Part shown: positions 8,200 to 16,652 of the stretch, piece by piece
How the letters are laid out: each line of letters starts with the position of its first letter
Position numbering within the stretch: position 1 is the stretch's first letter
From: Seramator thermalis
GTDB lineage: Bacteria > Bacteroidota > Bacteroidia > Bacteroidales > Dysgonomonadaceae
Direction of reading: 5' to 3'
Length of the DNA: 64,000 nt
Assembly: GCF_004138125.1 (NCBI RefSeq)
Contig: NZ_RXHS01000002.1
Location: 248,001 to 312,000 of the forward strand
Notes under the pieces: generated by a model
Seen by the model: only the letters and a program-made list of their open reading frames with translations
Told to the model about the DNA's origin: nothing
Databases searched by the model: none
Translations under genes and position numbers: made by a program

Positions 8200-9627
8200 A
8201 TGATATACGTTAGCAGTACAATTATACAGATTATTCAGATCGTTTATTTCTTAACGGTCGCCGGAGTAGTTGTGGTTTTAATTTCCGAAAACCGTAATCC
8301 TATAAAATCGGTAGCATGGATTATGGCTGTTGTGTTCTTGCCTGTTGTAGGAATAGTTTGGTATGTTATTTTTGGTCAAGATTTCACCAAGAGGCGTATC
8401 ATTTCGAAACGAATGTACAGTAAGTTGAAAAAACGACCCCTCGACGAGATGCACCCCCCCGTTGAAGTTACTGTTCCGGATGAACATTCCGATCTTGTCA
8501 ACCTCATCCGAAACATGGATTACAATCCTCTGCTTTCAGGCAACGAGGTGAAGATTTTTACTTCCGGAAAAGAAAAATTTGAGCATTTATTTGAAGACAT
8601 AGCGCATGCAAAAAAACACATTCACGTGGAATACTATGTGCTTTCGGACGATGAAATCGGAAAACGCCTGCAGGACGCTCTTATCTGTAAAGCAAAGGAA
8701 GGCCTGGAGATTCGAATAATTTATGATAGTTTTGGTTCGAGAAAATCTGATAAAAAATATTACGAACATTTTCGGATGGCAGGCATCGAAACCGAACCGT
8801 TTTTAAAGTTGACTTTTCCAAGACTAACTTCACATATCAATTACCGAAACCACCGCAAGATAGTCATAATTGACGGCCAAATCGGCTACACGGGTGGAAT
8901 GAATGTGGCGGACCGATATATAAACGGTTTTGAATGGGGATTGTGGCGCGATACACATGCACGTATCGAGGGTAAGGGAGTGCAAGGATTGCAATCTGTT
9001 TTTCTTCTCGATTGGTATTTTGTTTCTCAAACGCTTATCACTTCGAGAAAATATTTTCCAATGCTCGATGATTTCGGAAACAAGACGATGCAAATTGTGA
9101 GCAGCGGTCCGATGCGTACAGTGAAAGAAATCCCTGCCGCTATTCTGCAAGCCATTTACGATGCCCGCAAATCGATTTTCATCCAAACTCCTTATTTTCT
9201 GCCTACAGAGATGATGATCGAAGCGTTGAAGATTGCTGCAACACGTGGTGTCGATGTAAGGCTTATGATGTCCGAACGATCGGATATGTTTTTAGTGCAA
9301 ATGACATCGTATTCTTATGTCAAGCAAATGTTAGAGTCAGGTATCAAAGTCTATTTCTACAAGAAGGGATTCTTGCATTCGAAAATGATGTTATTCGATG
9401 ATTCGCTCACACTTATTGGTTCTGCCAATTTCGATGTAAGAAGTTTTGAACAGAATTTCGAAGTCGAGGCTTTTGTATATAGTTGCGATACCGGTAGTGA
9501 AGCGCGGGAAATATTCATCGAAGATCAGCGTGAGTGTGTGCAGCTATCGATGAAGGAATGGATGAAGCGACCTCGATGGAAACGTTTCTTGGAATCGTTA
9601 TTTCGTTTATTCGCTCCGTTGTTGTAA
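8200..9627 (+). CDS. cls: Cardiolipin synthase (phospholipase D type)
   Basis: A 475-residue membrane enzyme that condenses two phosphatidylglycerols, or a PG and a phosphatidyl donor, into cardiolipin. Two N-terminal membrane helices (SSTIIQIIQIVYFL and IMAVVFLPVVGIVWYVIFG) are followed by two HKD motifs: NHRKIVIIDGQIGYTGGMN near residue 225 and LHSKMMLFDDSLTLIGSAN near 400. The ATG at 8200 is chosen. A TTG at 8191 is in frame but overlaps the rsgA stop codon. The 3' end is 25 bases before aroK. Confidence 0.95.
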   Translation: MIYVSSTIIQIIQIVYFLTVAGVVVVLISENRNPIKSVAWIMAVVFLPVVGIVWYVIFGQDFTKRRIISKRMYSKLKKRPLDEMHPPVEVTVPDEHSDLVNLIRNMDYNPLLSGNEVKIFTSGKEKFEHLFEDIAHAKKHIHVEYYVLSDDEIGKRLQDALICKAKEGLEIRIIYDSFGSRKSDKKYYEHFRMAGIETEPFLKLTFPRLTSHINYRNHRKIVIIDGQIGYTGGMNVADRYINGFEWGLWRDTHARIEGKGVQGLQSVFLLDWYFVSQTLITSRKYFPMLDDFGNKTMQIVSSGPMRTVKEIPAAILQAIYDARKSIFIQTPYFLPTEMMIEALKIAATRGVDVRLMMSERSDMFLVQMTSYSYVKQMLESGIKVYFYKKGFLHSKMMLFDDSLTLIGSANFDVRSFEQNFEVEAFVYSCDTGSEAREIFIEDQRECVQLSMKEWMKRPRWKRFLESLFRLFAPLL

Positions 9628-9652
9628 TTTATTTTTCTTCAAGAATCGAAAT

Positions 9653-10189
9653 ATGGAACGTATTTTTATCGTTGGATATATGGGCGTGGGAAAAACCACC
9701 ATCGGAAGATTAATCGGTAAAAAACTTGGTTTGGAATTTATCGATCTCGACACCTATATTCAAAACAAATATCATACAACAATTCCTCATTTGTTTGAGT
9801 CCAAAGGTGAAGCCGGATTCCGACAAATTGAAAGAATTTCTTTATTAGAAGTTGCTCAATTCGAAAACATTGTAGTCGCTACGGGTGGAGGGGCGCCATG
9901 TTTCTTTGATAACATGCAGGTGATGAAGCATGCCGGAAAAACAGTATATATTAAATGCGATCCTGAAGAACTTGCCGAGCGATTGCTGGCTTCAAAAACC
10001 ATTCGACCTATTATCAAAGGCAAAACAAGAGACGAATTGGTGCCCTTCATCGCTCAACATTTATCCGAAAGAGAACCTTTTTATTTGCAGTCGGACATTA
10101 TTGTAAACACAGACAAACTTGTTACGAAAGAGCATGTTTCGATTATGGCCGATCGTGTTATTGAAAAACTAACAACTTTAACTACATAA
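9653..10189 (+). CDS. aroK: Shikimate kinase
   Basis: A 178-residue P-loop kinase that makes shikimate 3-phosphate in the chorismate pathway. It starts MERIFIVGYMGVGKTTIGRL (Walker A) and has FIDLDTYI (the DxD Mg/shikimate site), GEAGFRQIE (the shikimate-binding Arg) and ATGGGAP. The lid segment has KTIRPIIKGKTRDEL. Length is normal. It ends two bases before the alanine dehydrogenase-like gene, so the two are probably cotranscribed. Confidence 0.96.
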   Translation: MERIFIVGYMGVGKTTIGRLIGKKLGLEFIDLDTYIQNKYHTTIPHLFESKGEAGFRQIERISLLEVAQFENIVVATGGGAPCFFDNMQVMKHAGKTVYIKCDPEELAERLLASKTIRPIIKGKTRDELVPFIAQHLSEREPFYLQSDIIVNTDKLVTKEHVSIMADRVIEKLTTLTT

Positions 10190-10191
10190 TC

Positions 10192-11397
10192 ATGTATGAA
10201 CCATTTAAGAGCACTTCGTTCTTCGTTCGCGAAATGCTGCAAACAATAGATAAAACGAGGGCATCGCTTGTCATCGGCATCCCAAAAGAAAATCAAATTG
10301 TTGAAAAACGATTAGCTTTAACTCCCGAAACTACCGCTTTATTGGTAGATGCCGGACATCGGGTACTCATTGAAAAAGGAGCGGGGCAGACGATCAATTA
10401 TTCCGATCGATATTATGCCGAGTCGGGGGCCGAAATAGTGGAATCACATAGTGAAGCATTGCAGGCTGATCTTGTTTTGAAGATAGCACCTCCGACATTA
10501 GAAGAAATAAACATGATGAATCCTCGATCGGTTGTCTTCTCTTTTTTGCAATTGCATCGATTATCTCTGCCTCTTCTTGAATTAATGTCCGAGAAGCGAA
10601 TAAATGCGATAGCCTACGATTTAATTTATGATAACACGGGCATTTCGCCTTTTGTCACGGCCATTTCCGAAATAGAGGGAGCTACTTCTATCACATTGGC
10701 CGCTGAATTGTTGAGTAATGCACATGGAGGAAAGGGTATATTGATGGGAGGTGTTCCGGGTGTTTCACCCACCGAAGTAGTTATAGCCGGCGCGGGTGTG
10801 GCAGGAACAATAGCTGCGCGAGCAGCATTAGCCTTGGGTGCTCAGGTAAAAGTGTTTGACGAAGACATAAACAAGTTGCGCACCATTCAGCATACTTTGG
10901 GGAGAACCTTATTTACATCTACACTACAGCCGAATGTATTACGAAACACGTTTCGTTCGGCGGATGTTGTGATAGGTGCATTTCAATATGTAAACAAAAC
11001 GCATTTTTACCGTATCTCTTCTGATTTGATACGCGAAATGAAAACTGGTGCACTGATCATCGACTTGCGTATGGCGCAGGGCGGTTGTTTCGAAACCACT
11101 GCTGAAGCTTGTTTGCCCGGTTATCCCGTGATTTTCGAAAAATTCGGTGTTCTTCATTTTTGTGAAACGAGTCTTAGTTCGCGCGTGGCACGAACTGCCT
11201 CGATCGCGTTGAGTAATATTTTTTCTTCCTTATTTTCGGTGATGGCCGATTTGGGAGGAGTGGATCTGTTTGCCCGATTTGATCGTGGGTTTGCTTCAGG
11301 CTTCTATATGTATAATGGGAAAATGACTAATTCTTATGTGGCCAATCAATTTAATCTGCCCGTGAGCGATATAGGACTATTTTTGCCTAGATATTAA
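10192..11397 (+). CDS. Alanine dehydrogenase / PNT-family protein, divergent active site
   Basis: A 401-residue member of the alanine dehydrogenase / transhydrogenase alpha family. The N-terminal substrate domain shows IGIPKENQIVEKRLALTPE (near residue 30), with the Lys in LVLKIAPP and the His in FSFLQLH. The NAD domain has VVIAGAGVAGTIAARAAL (Rossmann). The usual catalytic Asp in the D-x-A-x-D-Q-G-G motif is replaced: here it reads DLRMAQGGC. This may be the normal state of a Bacteroidota subfamily, or may signal a changed reaction. It should interconvert L-alanine and pyruvate with NAD if active. It directly follows aroK. Confidence 0.82.
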   Translation: MYEPFKSTSFFVREMLQTIDKTRASLVIGIPKENQIVEKRLALTPETTALLVDAGHRVLIEKGAGQTINYSDRYYAESGAEIVESHSEALQADLVLKIAPPTLEEINMMNPRSVVFSFLQLHRLSLPLLELMSEKRINAIAYDLIYDNTGISPFVTAISEIEGATSITLAAELLSNAHGGKGILMGGVPGVSPTEVVIAGAGVAGTIAARAALALGAQVKVFDEDINKLRTIQHTLGRTLFTSTLQPNVLRNTFRSADVVIGAFQYVNKTHFYRISSDLIREMKTGALIIDLRMAQGGCFETTAEACLPGYPVIFEKFGVLHFCETSLSSRVARTASIALSNIFSSLFSVMADLGGVDLFARFDRGFASGFYMYNGKMTNSYVANQFNLPVSDIGLFLPRY

Positions 11398-11431
11398 GTG
11401 AAAAAATGCTTTCTCGATTGACATCAAATCA

Positions 11432-12802
11432 TTATTGATTCTGATTTAGTCGGATTCGTCGCATTGTGAAATAATACCAGGTTGCCGAAATCACACCTTT
11501 GAAAATGGATGTCAGAGAGATAGCCCACCATACCCCGGAAACTCCCATTCGTGTGGCTAAAAAAATGGCTAACGGAATGCGCAACGTATTGAATGATATG
11601 CTAATAATTGCTGGAGGATTAGTCCTTCCGAGCCCGTTGAACATCCCCTGAGTCGTGATTTCGAGCATCATGAAGAGTTGAGAGATACCTATAATAAACA
11701 AGTATTCTCCTCCGGCCTCATAAGCTGCCTTTTCGGGTATAAAAACCGAAAAAATCTCGCTCCCGAAAAACATGAATGACAAGGTGACTATCAACCCGAG
11801 TGTACCCATCATTTGCAGCGTGTGTTTATAAGCAATATTCATTCGTTTATTTTGGCCGGCTGCATAATTTTGAGCGACGAAACTTCCCAATGCAGTAGAA
11901 AATCCCTGTGATGTATTCCATGTTATTCCCTCGATTTGACCTCCGGTAGTTTGACTTGTTACTCCCAAATAGCCTCCGTAGATTGATGCAATCCGAGCCA
12001 AATTCATGTTGATAAATGAGAAATAGATATTCATAGCAGCAACGGGAAGGCCGAGTTTCAATATATTCAGTGTATATCGACGATGTAATCTGATAAAAAA
12101 TGGAAAGTTTCCTAATAATCCGTTTTTTCTTCTGAGGTGGAAGACAAAGAGCGAAAATACCAATCCTTGTGAAATGCAGGTAGCTAAAGCTGCTCCAGAA
12201 GTCCCCATTTTGGGAAAAGGTCCAACTCCGAAAATAAGAAGAGGATCAAGTAATATATTCAATCCCAATCCGGCAATATTGAAATACATGGGAAGCGTAC
12301 TGAGCCCCGAACCGACGTAAATACCCGAGAAATTTAATATTAAAAAAACGAAAGGCAATCCAAACGAAATAATTTTCAGATAACGCGCTGCTTCATTAGA
12401 TATATCATCGTCCAAGTTAAAAAAAGAAACACTTAAATCGGGGGACAAGAAAAAAATCAATCCGAAAAATAATCCCATTATGATAGCAATGGTGGTAGTA
12501 TGTGAGGCGTAGATGGCCGCTTGATCTAATCGTCGAGCTCCTATGGATTGACCGATTGAAACTTCAGCACTGACTTTGGAGACAAGGGCAACGGAATTCA
12601 TCATCCACATTATCATACCAACTGCACCTACGGCTGCTACAGACCTACTGCCCAGCCGTCCGATCCAAATGAGATCTACCATGTTATATGTCATCTGTAT
12701 AAAACTGATGGCCATCAAAGGAAGTGCCAACGTTAGAAGCTGACGGAATATATTCCCTTGCGTAAAATCGCGAATCTGTCGGGTGTCTGCTGTGCTTAAC
12801 AT
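11432..12802 (-). CDS. MATE family multidrug/sodium antiporter
   Basis: A 456-residue, twelve-helix exporter of the MATE family. The two-half structure is visible, starting with IFRQLLTLALPLMAISFIQM and then MVDLIWIGRLGSRSVAAVG. The second half begins near NILKLGLPVAAMNIYFSFINM. Such proteins expel cationic drugs or metabolites in exchange for Na+ or H+. The frame is open to an ATG at 12877, but that extension overlaps tRNA-Gly and its terminator. The ATG at 12802 is used. The gene converges with the alanine dehydrogenase-like gene. Confidence 0.92.
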   Translation of the reverse strand: MLSTADTRQIRDFTQGNIFRQLLTLALPLMAISFIQMTYNMVDLIWIGRLGSRSVAAVGAVGMIMWMMNSVALVSKVSAEVSIGQSIGARRLDQAAIYASHTTTIAIIMGLFFGLIFFLSPDLSVSFFNLDDDISNEAARYLKIISFGLPFVFLILNFSGIYVGSGLSTLPMYFNIAGLGLNILLDPLLIFGVGPFPKMGTSGAALATCISQGLVFSLFVFHLRRKNGLLGNFPFFIRLHRRYTLNILKLGLPVAAMNIYFSFINMNLARIASIYGGYLGVTSQTTGGQIEGITWNTSQGFSTALGSFVAQNYAAGQNKRMNIAYKHTLQMMGTLGLIVTLSFMFFGSEIFSVFIPEKAAYEAGGEYLFIIGISQLFMMLEITTQGMFNGLGRTNPPAIISISFNTLRIPLAIFLATRMGVSGVWWAISLTSIFKGVISATWYYFTMRRIRLNQNQ

Positions 12803-12817
12803 TTCGTTTTTTTTACG

Positions 12818-12848
12818 AAAAAAAAAAGCAACCCCTTTTGGATTGCTT
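12818..12848 (-). terminator. Intrinsic terminator after the tRNA-Gly/tRNA-Tyr unit
   Basis: On the minus strand, AAGCAATCC, an AAAA loop and GGGGTTGCTT form a stem with one wobble or mismatch, followed by a run of T. It lies directly downstream of tRNA-Gly and just before the MATE start. Confidence 0.75.
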
Positions 12849-12858
12849 CCTGAATGAG

Positions 12859-12931
12859 AGCGGAAGACGGGACTCAAACCCGCGACCCTCAGCTTGGAAG
12901 GCTAATGCTCTATCGACTGAGCTACTTCCGC
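12859..12931 (-). tRNA. tRNA-Gly (anticodon TCC)
   Basis: A 73-base cloverleaf. The acceptor GCGGAAG pairs with CTTCCGC, the D stem is GCTC/GAGC, and the anticodon stem TTAGC/GCTGA holds loop CTTCCAA with anticodon TCC (reads GGA). The T arm is GCGGG/CCCGT with TTTGAGT. The CCA end is not encoded. It lies 86 bases after tRNA-Tyr on the same strand. Confidence 0.95.
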
Positions 12932-13017
12932 AAAATTGATTTAATGATTTACAGATGTGCCGATTTGTATATTAAATCATCTCATCATCAAATCGTTACA
13001 TCATCAAATCAAATTAG

Positions 13018-13099
13018 TGGGCAGTGATGGATTCGAACCACCGAAGGCTACGCCAGCTGAGTTACAGTCAGCCCCATTTGGCCACTCTGGTAACTGCCC
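13018..13099 (-). tRNA. tRNA-Tyr (anticodon GTA)
   Basis: An 82-base class II tRNA with a long variable arm. The acceptor GGGCAGT pairs with ACTGCCC, the anticodon loop CTGTAAC holds GTA, and the T loop is TTCGAAT. The discriminator is A. It is the first gene of a two-tRNA unit with tRNA-Gly. The spacer between them carries short repeated GATTTGATGATG-like words. Confidence 0.95.
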
Positions 13100-13120
13100 T
13101 TTTATTATGATGTAAACGAA

Positions 13121-13612
13121 TTAGAACTCTCGATTGTTTAAGGCAATCATTTTTAATGCAGTTATGGCTGCTTCATCTCCTTTGTTTCCATGTCGTCCAC
13201 CCGCACGGTCTTTGGCTTGTTCGAGAGTCGTAGTTGTAAGCAATCCGAATATTACCGGAACATCATATTTGATATTCAATTCGGTTGCTCCCTGCGTAAC
13301 ACTTTGGCAAACGTAAGTGAAGTGGGGCGTTTCGCCCTGAATAACACAGCCGAGCATAATGAGTGCATCGGGATGAATTTTTTCGATTAAAGTTTTGGCC
13401 CCGAAAGTCAATTCGAAACTGCCCGGAACCCGCTGGATCGATATGTCTTGAGAACTTACTCCGAATTTTAGCAGCGTATCATAAGCACCTTGAAGCAAAT
13501 TCTCGGTGATATTACTATTCCATTCCGAAACAACAATTGCTATTTTTTTACCTTCACCGCGAGGTATGTAGCTGGAATCGTATTCCGATAAATTATGGAG
13601 GTCTGTTGCCAT
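13121..13612 (-). CDS. ribH: 6,7-dimethyl-8-ribityllumazine synthase
   Basis: A 163-residue enzyme for the next-to-last step of riboflavin synthesis, condensing 5-amino-6-ribitylaminouracil with dihydroxybutanone phosphate. Conserved segments are [54 protein letters not shown] (with the catalytic His) and [21 protein letters not shown]. Normal length. It lies 11 bases after the TPR protein gene on the same strand, a pairing seen in other Bacteroidales. Confidence 0.96.
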   Translation of the reverse strand: MATDLHNLSEYDSSYIPRGEGKKIAIVVSEWNSNITENLLQGAYDTLLKFGVSSQDISIQRVPGSFELTFGAKTLIEKIHPDALIMLGCVIQGETPHFTYVCQSVTQGATELNIKYDVPVIFGLLTTTTLEQAKDRAGGRHGNKGDEAAITALKMIALNNREF

Positions 13613-13623
13613 TTCTTGTACGG

Positions 13624-14331
13624 TTAGTTATTTTTATTATTCGCTTGAAGTTTTGCAGCTTCGATATATTTATCAGCTTCCATACCTTCAGGCGTATTTA
13701 GATAACGGTCTTTTATCTTAGTGAATGTTTCGATAGCTTTATCGAACTTTTTATCATTTAAATAAACTATGCCAATTTTCTTGTAAAAAATCGGACTTAA
13801 CATTTGATCATCCGCTTTCGCGGCCGCTTTGGTATAATGAGCAATAGCTTCATCCGAATTACCCATATTCATGTAAACGTCACCGACGGCACCTTCGATA
13901 GCTGGACTTATGAGTAAATCCCCTCCCTTAAATTTTTTAAGATGTTCGAGTGCTTTCTCGTTGTTTCCAAGTCGTGCATAGCAAATACCGGCATAAGCGT
14001 GAGCCAAGTCTGCAGTTTTAGTTCCTTTATATTGAGTTATGACAGATTCAAAACCTATAAAATCGTTGCCATTGCCAAATAATGCGAGGGAATCCTGTCC
14101 GTTCTGGAAATATCGTTCACCTTTGAAAATCGCCGCTTGTGCCTTTAGGTTTTTAGGCTGCATGTATAAATAATTGTAAGCCAAAAAAGCTCCTACGATT
14201 ACGACAAGCGCTGCTAATCCGATAAGAATTTGCTTTTGATTTTTTTCTAAAAATTGTTCGGATGACGTGAGCTTTTCTTCAATCGTCTCCAAATTTTTTT
14301 CGGTTTTGTCTTCGTTATGTTTTTTCGACAT
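13624..14331 (-). CDS. Membrane-anchored tetratricopeptide repeat protein
   Basis: About 235 residues with one membrane segment near residues 37-58 ([20 protein letters not shown]) and several TPR units after it. Examples are [27 protein letters not shown] and [28 protein letters not shown]. The organisation resembles YfgM-type ancillary proteins of the Sec translocon or a cell-envelope scaffold. The ATG at 14331 ([12 protein letters not shown]) is preferred to one eight codons earlier, because it gives the usual charged start. A TACTTTTG promoter element lies upstream at 14366-14373. ribH follows. Confidence 0.85.
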   Translation of the reverse strand: MSKKHNEDKTEKNLETIEEKLTSSEQFLEKNQKQILIGLAALVVIVGAFLAYNYLYMQPKNLKAQAAIFKGERYFQNGQDSLALFGNGNDFIGFESVITQYKGTKTADLAHAYAGICYARLGNNEKALEHLKKFKGGDLLISPAIEGAVGDVYMNMGNSDEAIAHYTKAAAKADDQMLSPIFYKKIGIVYLNDKKFDKAIETFTKIKDRYLNTPEGMEADKYIEAAKLQANNKNN

Positions 14332-14365
14332 ACTTATGAATGTTTCAATGTTCAATTTTGAGTTG

Positions 14366-14373
14366 CAAAAGTA
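14366..14373 (-). promoter_or_regulatory. Putative -7 element for the TPR-ribH unit
   Basis: Minus-strand TACTTTTG matches TAnnTTTG and lies about 35 bases before the ATG at 14331. The -33 region is only a weak match. Confidence 0.55.
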
Positions 14374-14501
14374 ATAGTTTTTACACGATAAATAAAATTT
14401 AATGGGGAATTTTTGTTACGATGCGTGATTCTATCCATTAATCTTTTCGTTATGTTTGTAGTCTAATTTTATAATATGGTATAATTTTTAGAAAATTCGA
14501 T

Positions 14502-15080
14502 ATGAGAAAAAATATTTTTATAGTGTCGATCATGCTTATGTTGTCGTTTTATTTAAGCGCTCAACAATCCTCTAATTCGATCTTTGCTAATGTTCCTGTA
14601 ATGAACGGGCGAGTGATATTTCAGCAATTCATTCCGGCCGACAATTCTCTTTCTGCTGATCAAAAATATTCTCTTTTGACAAAATGGGCGAAAGATAACT
14701 ACTCGGGCAACCGAATGGTTTCGGGTATTCGTTTCAACGAAAAAGAAAGAAGTGTTACTGTTAGTGCAAAAACGGAGCTTGTTTTGCCCACATCAATCAA
14801 AGAAGAAGATCGCAAGTTGATGATGAATTATCGGTTCGATGTCTCTGTTACGAACGGAGGTTTAATTCTTACCATACGCGATATAACATTTCAGAAAGTT
14901 ACACTGACCAATAATCAAACGACATCGAAGGTTTTTTCGGCCGAAGAAACGATCACCGACGTGTCTATTGCTGCATCGGATGAAGAAAAAGAATTTCGAA
15001 TTTCAACACGTAACGAAACGCTTGCCTTTGTAAATAGTTTATACGACTCCCTTTTCCAATTTTTTTCGAAAAAATCATAA
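14502..15080 (+). CDS. DUF4468 domain protein, secreted
   Basis: A 192-residue protein with a clear signal peptide (MRKNIFIVSIMLMLSFYLSA, likely cut before QQSS) and a DUF4468-like domain of the Bacteroidota. The opening VPVMNGRVIFQQFIPADNSL is typical: these proteins start with a conserved V-x-G-x-V-x-F region and build a mainly beta fold. The function is unknown and a periplasmic location is likely. It is divergent from the TPR gene. A TATGTTTG element at 14451-14458 may be its -7 box. Confidence 0.75.
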   Translation: MRKNIFIVSIMLMLSFYLSAQQSSNSIFANVPVMNGRVIFQQFIPADNSLSADQKYSLLTKWAKDNYSGNRMVSGIRFNEKERSVTVSAKTELVLPTSIKEEDRKLMMNYRFDVSVTNGGLILTIRDITFQKVTLTNNQTTSKVFSAEETITDVSIAASDEEKEFRISTRNETLAFVNSLYDSLFQFFSKKS

Positions 15081-15195
15081 AGCGGTTTTTAGTTACTTTC
15101 AGTTCAGCGGTTCGGTTTTGATACCAATTTTCCGATTTTTAAAGTATTGTCGTCAAATTTATTTTATAAATCGGGTTTTTCGGTTTGTTTTTTAC

Positions 15196-15203
15196 TAATT
15201 TTG
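15196..15203 (+). promoter_or_regulatory. Putative -7 element for the GT2/LAB_N/GT39/epimerase cassette
   Basis: TAATTTTG matches the TAnnTTTG consensus and lies 55 bases upstream of the GT2 start. No further match is obvious between the four genes, whose gaps are 3 bases, an overlap and 10 bases, so this may drive all of them. Confidence 0.55.
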
Positions 15204-15257
15204 CCGGTATAAAAATCAAAAAGCTTTTAAAAAATAACTCATCCCGCTTTTAATCAG

Positions 15258-16001
15258 ATGACTACAGCTGAAAATCGGACCCGAGATTACAGGTTCACTG
15301 TCGTTATACCTGTTTACAACGAAGAAGAAAATATCTTCGTTTTAGAAAAAAAAATACGATTATTTATACAAAAATCTATTTTTTCCACGTGCGTTCTTTT
15401 GGTAAACGATGGGTCTACCGATAACAGTTTGAAACTGATGAAAGAGGTATGCGAGAGAAATGATAATTTTTTTTATTTGAGTCTGGAACGAAATGGCGGA
15501 CTTAGTGCAGCTCTCAAGGCAGGAATCGATTATACTTTTTCCGACTATTTAGGATATATGGATGCCGATTTACAAACCGATCCCGATGATTTTAATCTAC
15601 TACTTCCCCACTTGAACACCTATGATATGGTAATAGGTATTCGAGCAAATCGGAAAGATTCTTTTTTTAAAAAACTACAATCAAAAATAGCCAATGGCTT
15701 TCGTAGAATGATGACTCATGACGGCGTTTCGGATACGGGATGTCCATTGAAAGTAATGTACACCGATGCAGCAAAAAAAATGCCTCTTTTCAAAGGAATG
15801 CATCGTTTTTTGCCGGCATTGATTCTTTTACAAAACGGTAAGGTGAAACAAATTCCTGTTCGTCATTATCCTCGTGTGGCAGGCAAATCGAAATATCATT
15901 TATGGAACCGATTGACAGGCCCCTTTATCGATTGTTTTGCATATCGATGGATGAAAAAAAGATACATTAACTATGCTGTGAGAGACAGCAATTTAATTTG
16001 A
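15258..16001 (+). CDS. Family 2 glycosyltransferase, polyprenyl-phosphate sugar synthase-like
   Basis: A 247-residue GT2 enzyme of the DPM1/ArnC group. It has TVVIPVYNEEENIF at the start, VNDGSTDNS (nucleotide binding), and YMDADLQTDPDD (the D-x-D metal site). The C-terminus lacks the two membrane helices of larger relatives, so it is a soluble or peripheral form. Such enzymes move a sugar from a nucleotide donor to undecaprenyl phosphate at the inner membrane face. It heads a four-gene unit with a membrane carrier-like protein, an ArnT-like transferase and a UDP-glucuronate 4-epimerase. Confidence 0.88.
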   Translation: MTTAENRTRDYRFTVVIPVYNEEENIFVLEKKIRLFIQKSIFSTCVLLVNDGSTDNSLKLMKEVCERNDNFFYLSLERNGGLSAALKAGIDYTFSDYLGYMDADLQTDPDDFNLLLPHLNTYDMVIGIRANRKDSFFKKLQSKIANGFRRMMTHDGVSDTGCPLKVMYTDAAKKMPLFKGMHRFLPALILLQNGKVKQIPVRHYPRVAGKSKYHLWNRLTGPFIDCFAYRWMKKRYINYAVRDSNLI

Positions 16002-16004
16002 TTT

Positions 16005-16652
16005 ATGCAATCTACTCAGAGTTGGGTTTTTGGGGTTGGATTGTTGGCTCAGCTACTTTTTTCTGCCCGTGTTCTTTATCAATGGATTGTTACCGAAAAA
16101 GCACGAAAAGTACTTTCTCCTCCGGCGTTTTGGGTCTTAAGCATAATTGGTTCATATCTTCTTTTTATTTATGGGGTACTTAGGGATGATTTTTCCATAA
16201 TTCTCGGGCAATTCATTTCATATTATGTTTATCTGTGGAATATTAATATGCAGGGACTTTGGAACAAAATAGTCGGTATCGTAAAAGTGTTGCTCTTGCT
16301 CACCCCAGTTGCTGCCGTTGCATACATGCTTCGTGATCCCTCGTCATTCGATCTTACTTTTTTTCACAACAAAGATATTCCTTTGTGGTTGCTTATTTTT
16401 GGTTCTATCGGTCAGATCATTTTTTCGTTGCGTTTTGTTTATCAATGGGTTTACGGTCTTATACATCATTGTTCGGTTCTTCCGCTTGGGTTTTGGGTTT
16501 GGAGCCTGATTGGATCTTTCATCATTATCGTGTATGCCTTCTTTAGGTTTGATCCAGTGCTCATACTGGGACAGTCTTTCGGATTCGTTGCCTATATCCG
16601 AAATATCATGATTGATATTCAAAGCAAAAAAATAAGTCACAATGAAGCATAA
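16005..16652 (+). CDS. Duplicated LAB_N (lipid-A-disaccharide synthase N-terminal) membrane protein
   Basis: A 215-residue membrane protein with two copies of the LAB_N domain. Copy one (residues 1-80) has LLAQLLFSARVLYQWIVTEK then PPAFWVLSIIGSYLLFIYGV. Copy two (about 125-205) repeats it as SIGQIIFSLRFVYQWVYGLI then PLGFWVWSLIGSFIIIVYAF. LAB_N resembles the three-helix units of SWEET/PQ-loop carriers, from general knowledge. Two copies could form one transporter. It starts 3 bases after the GT2 gene and overlaps the next by 11 bases. A role in flipping a lipid-linked sugar is inference. Confidence 0.82.
   Translation: MQSTQSWVFGVGLLAQLLFSARVLYQWIVTEKARKVLSPPAFWVLSIIGSYLLFIYGVLRDDFSIILGQFISYYVYLWNINMQGLWNKIVGIVKVLLLLTPVAAVAYMLRDPSSFDLTFFHNKDIPLWLLIFGSIGQIIFSLRFVYQWVYGLIHHCSVLPLGFWVWSLIGSFIIIVYAFFRFDPVLILGQSFGFVAYIRNIMIDIQSKKISHNEA

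Noticed and set aside
12803-12877. N-terminal extension of the MATE exporter
   Set aside because: It lies on the 3' end of tRNA-Gly and its terminator. The ATG at 12802 gives the usual MATE start.
12932-13017. Possible CRISPR-like or tandem repeat between the two tRNA genes
   Set aside because: The GATTTGATGATG words are too short, unevenly spaced and too few to be an array.
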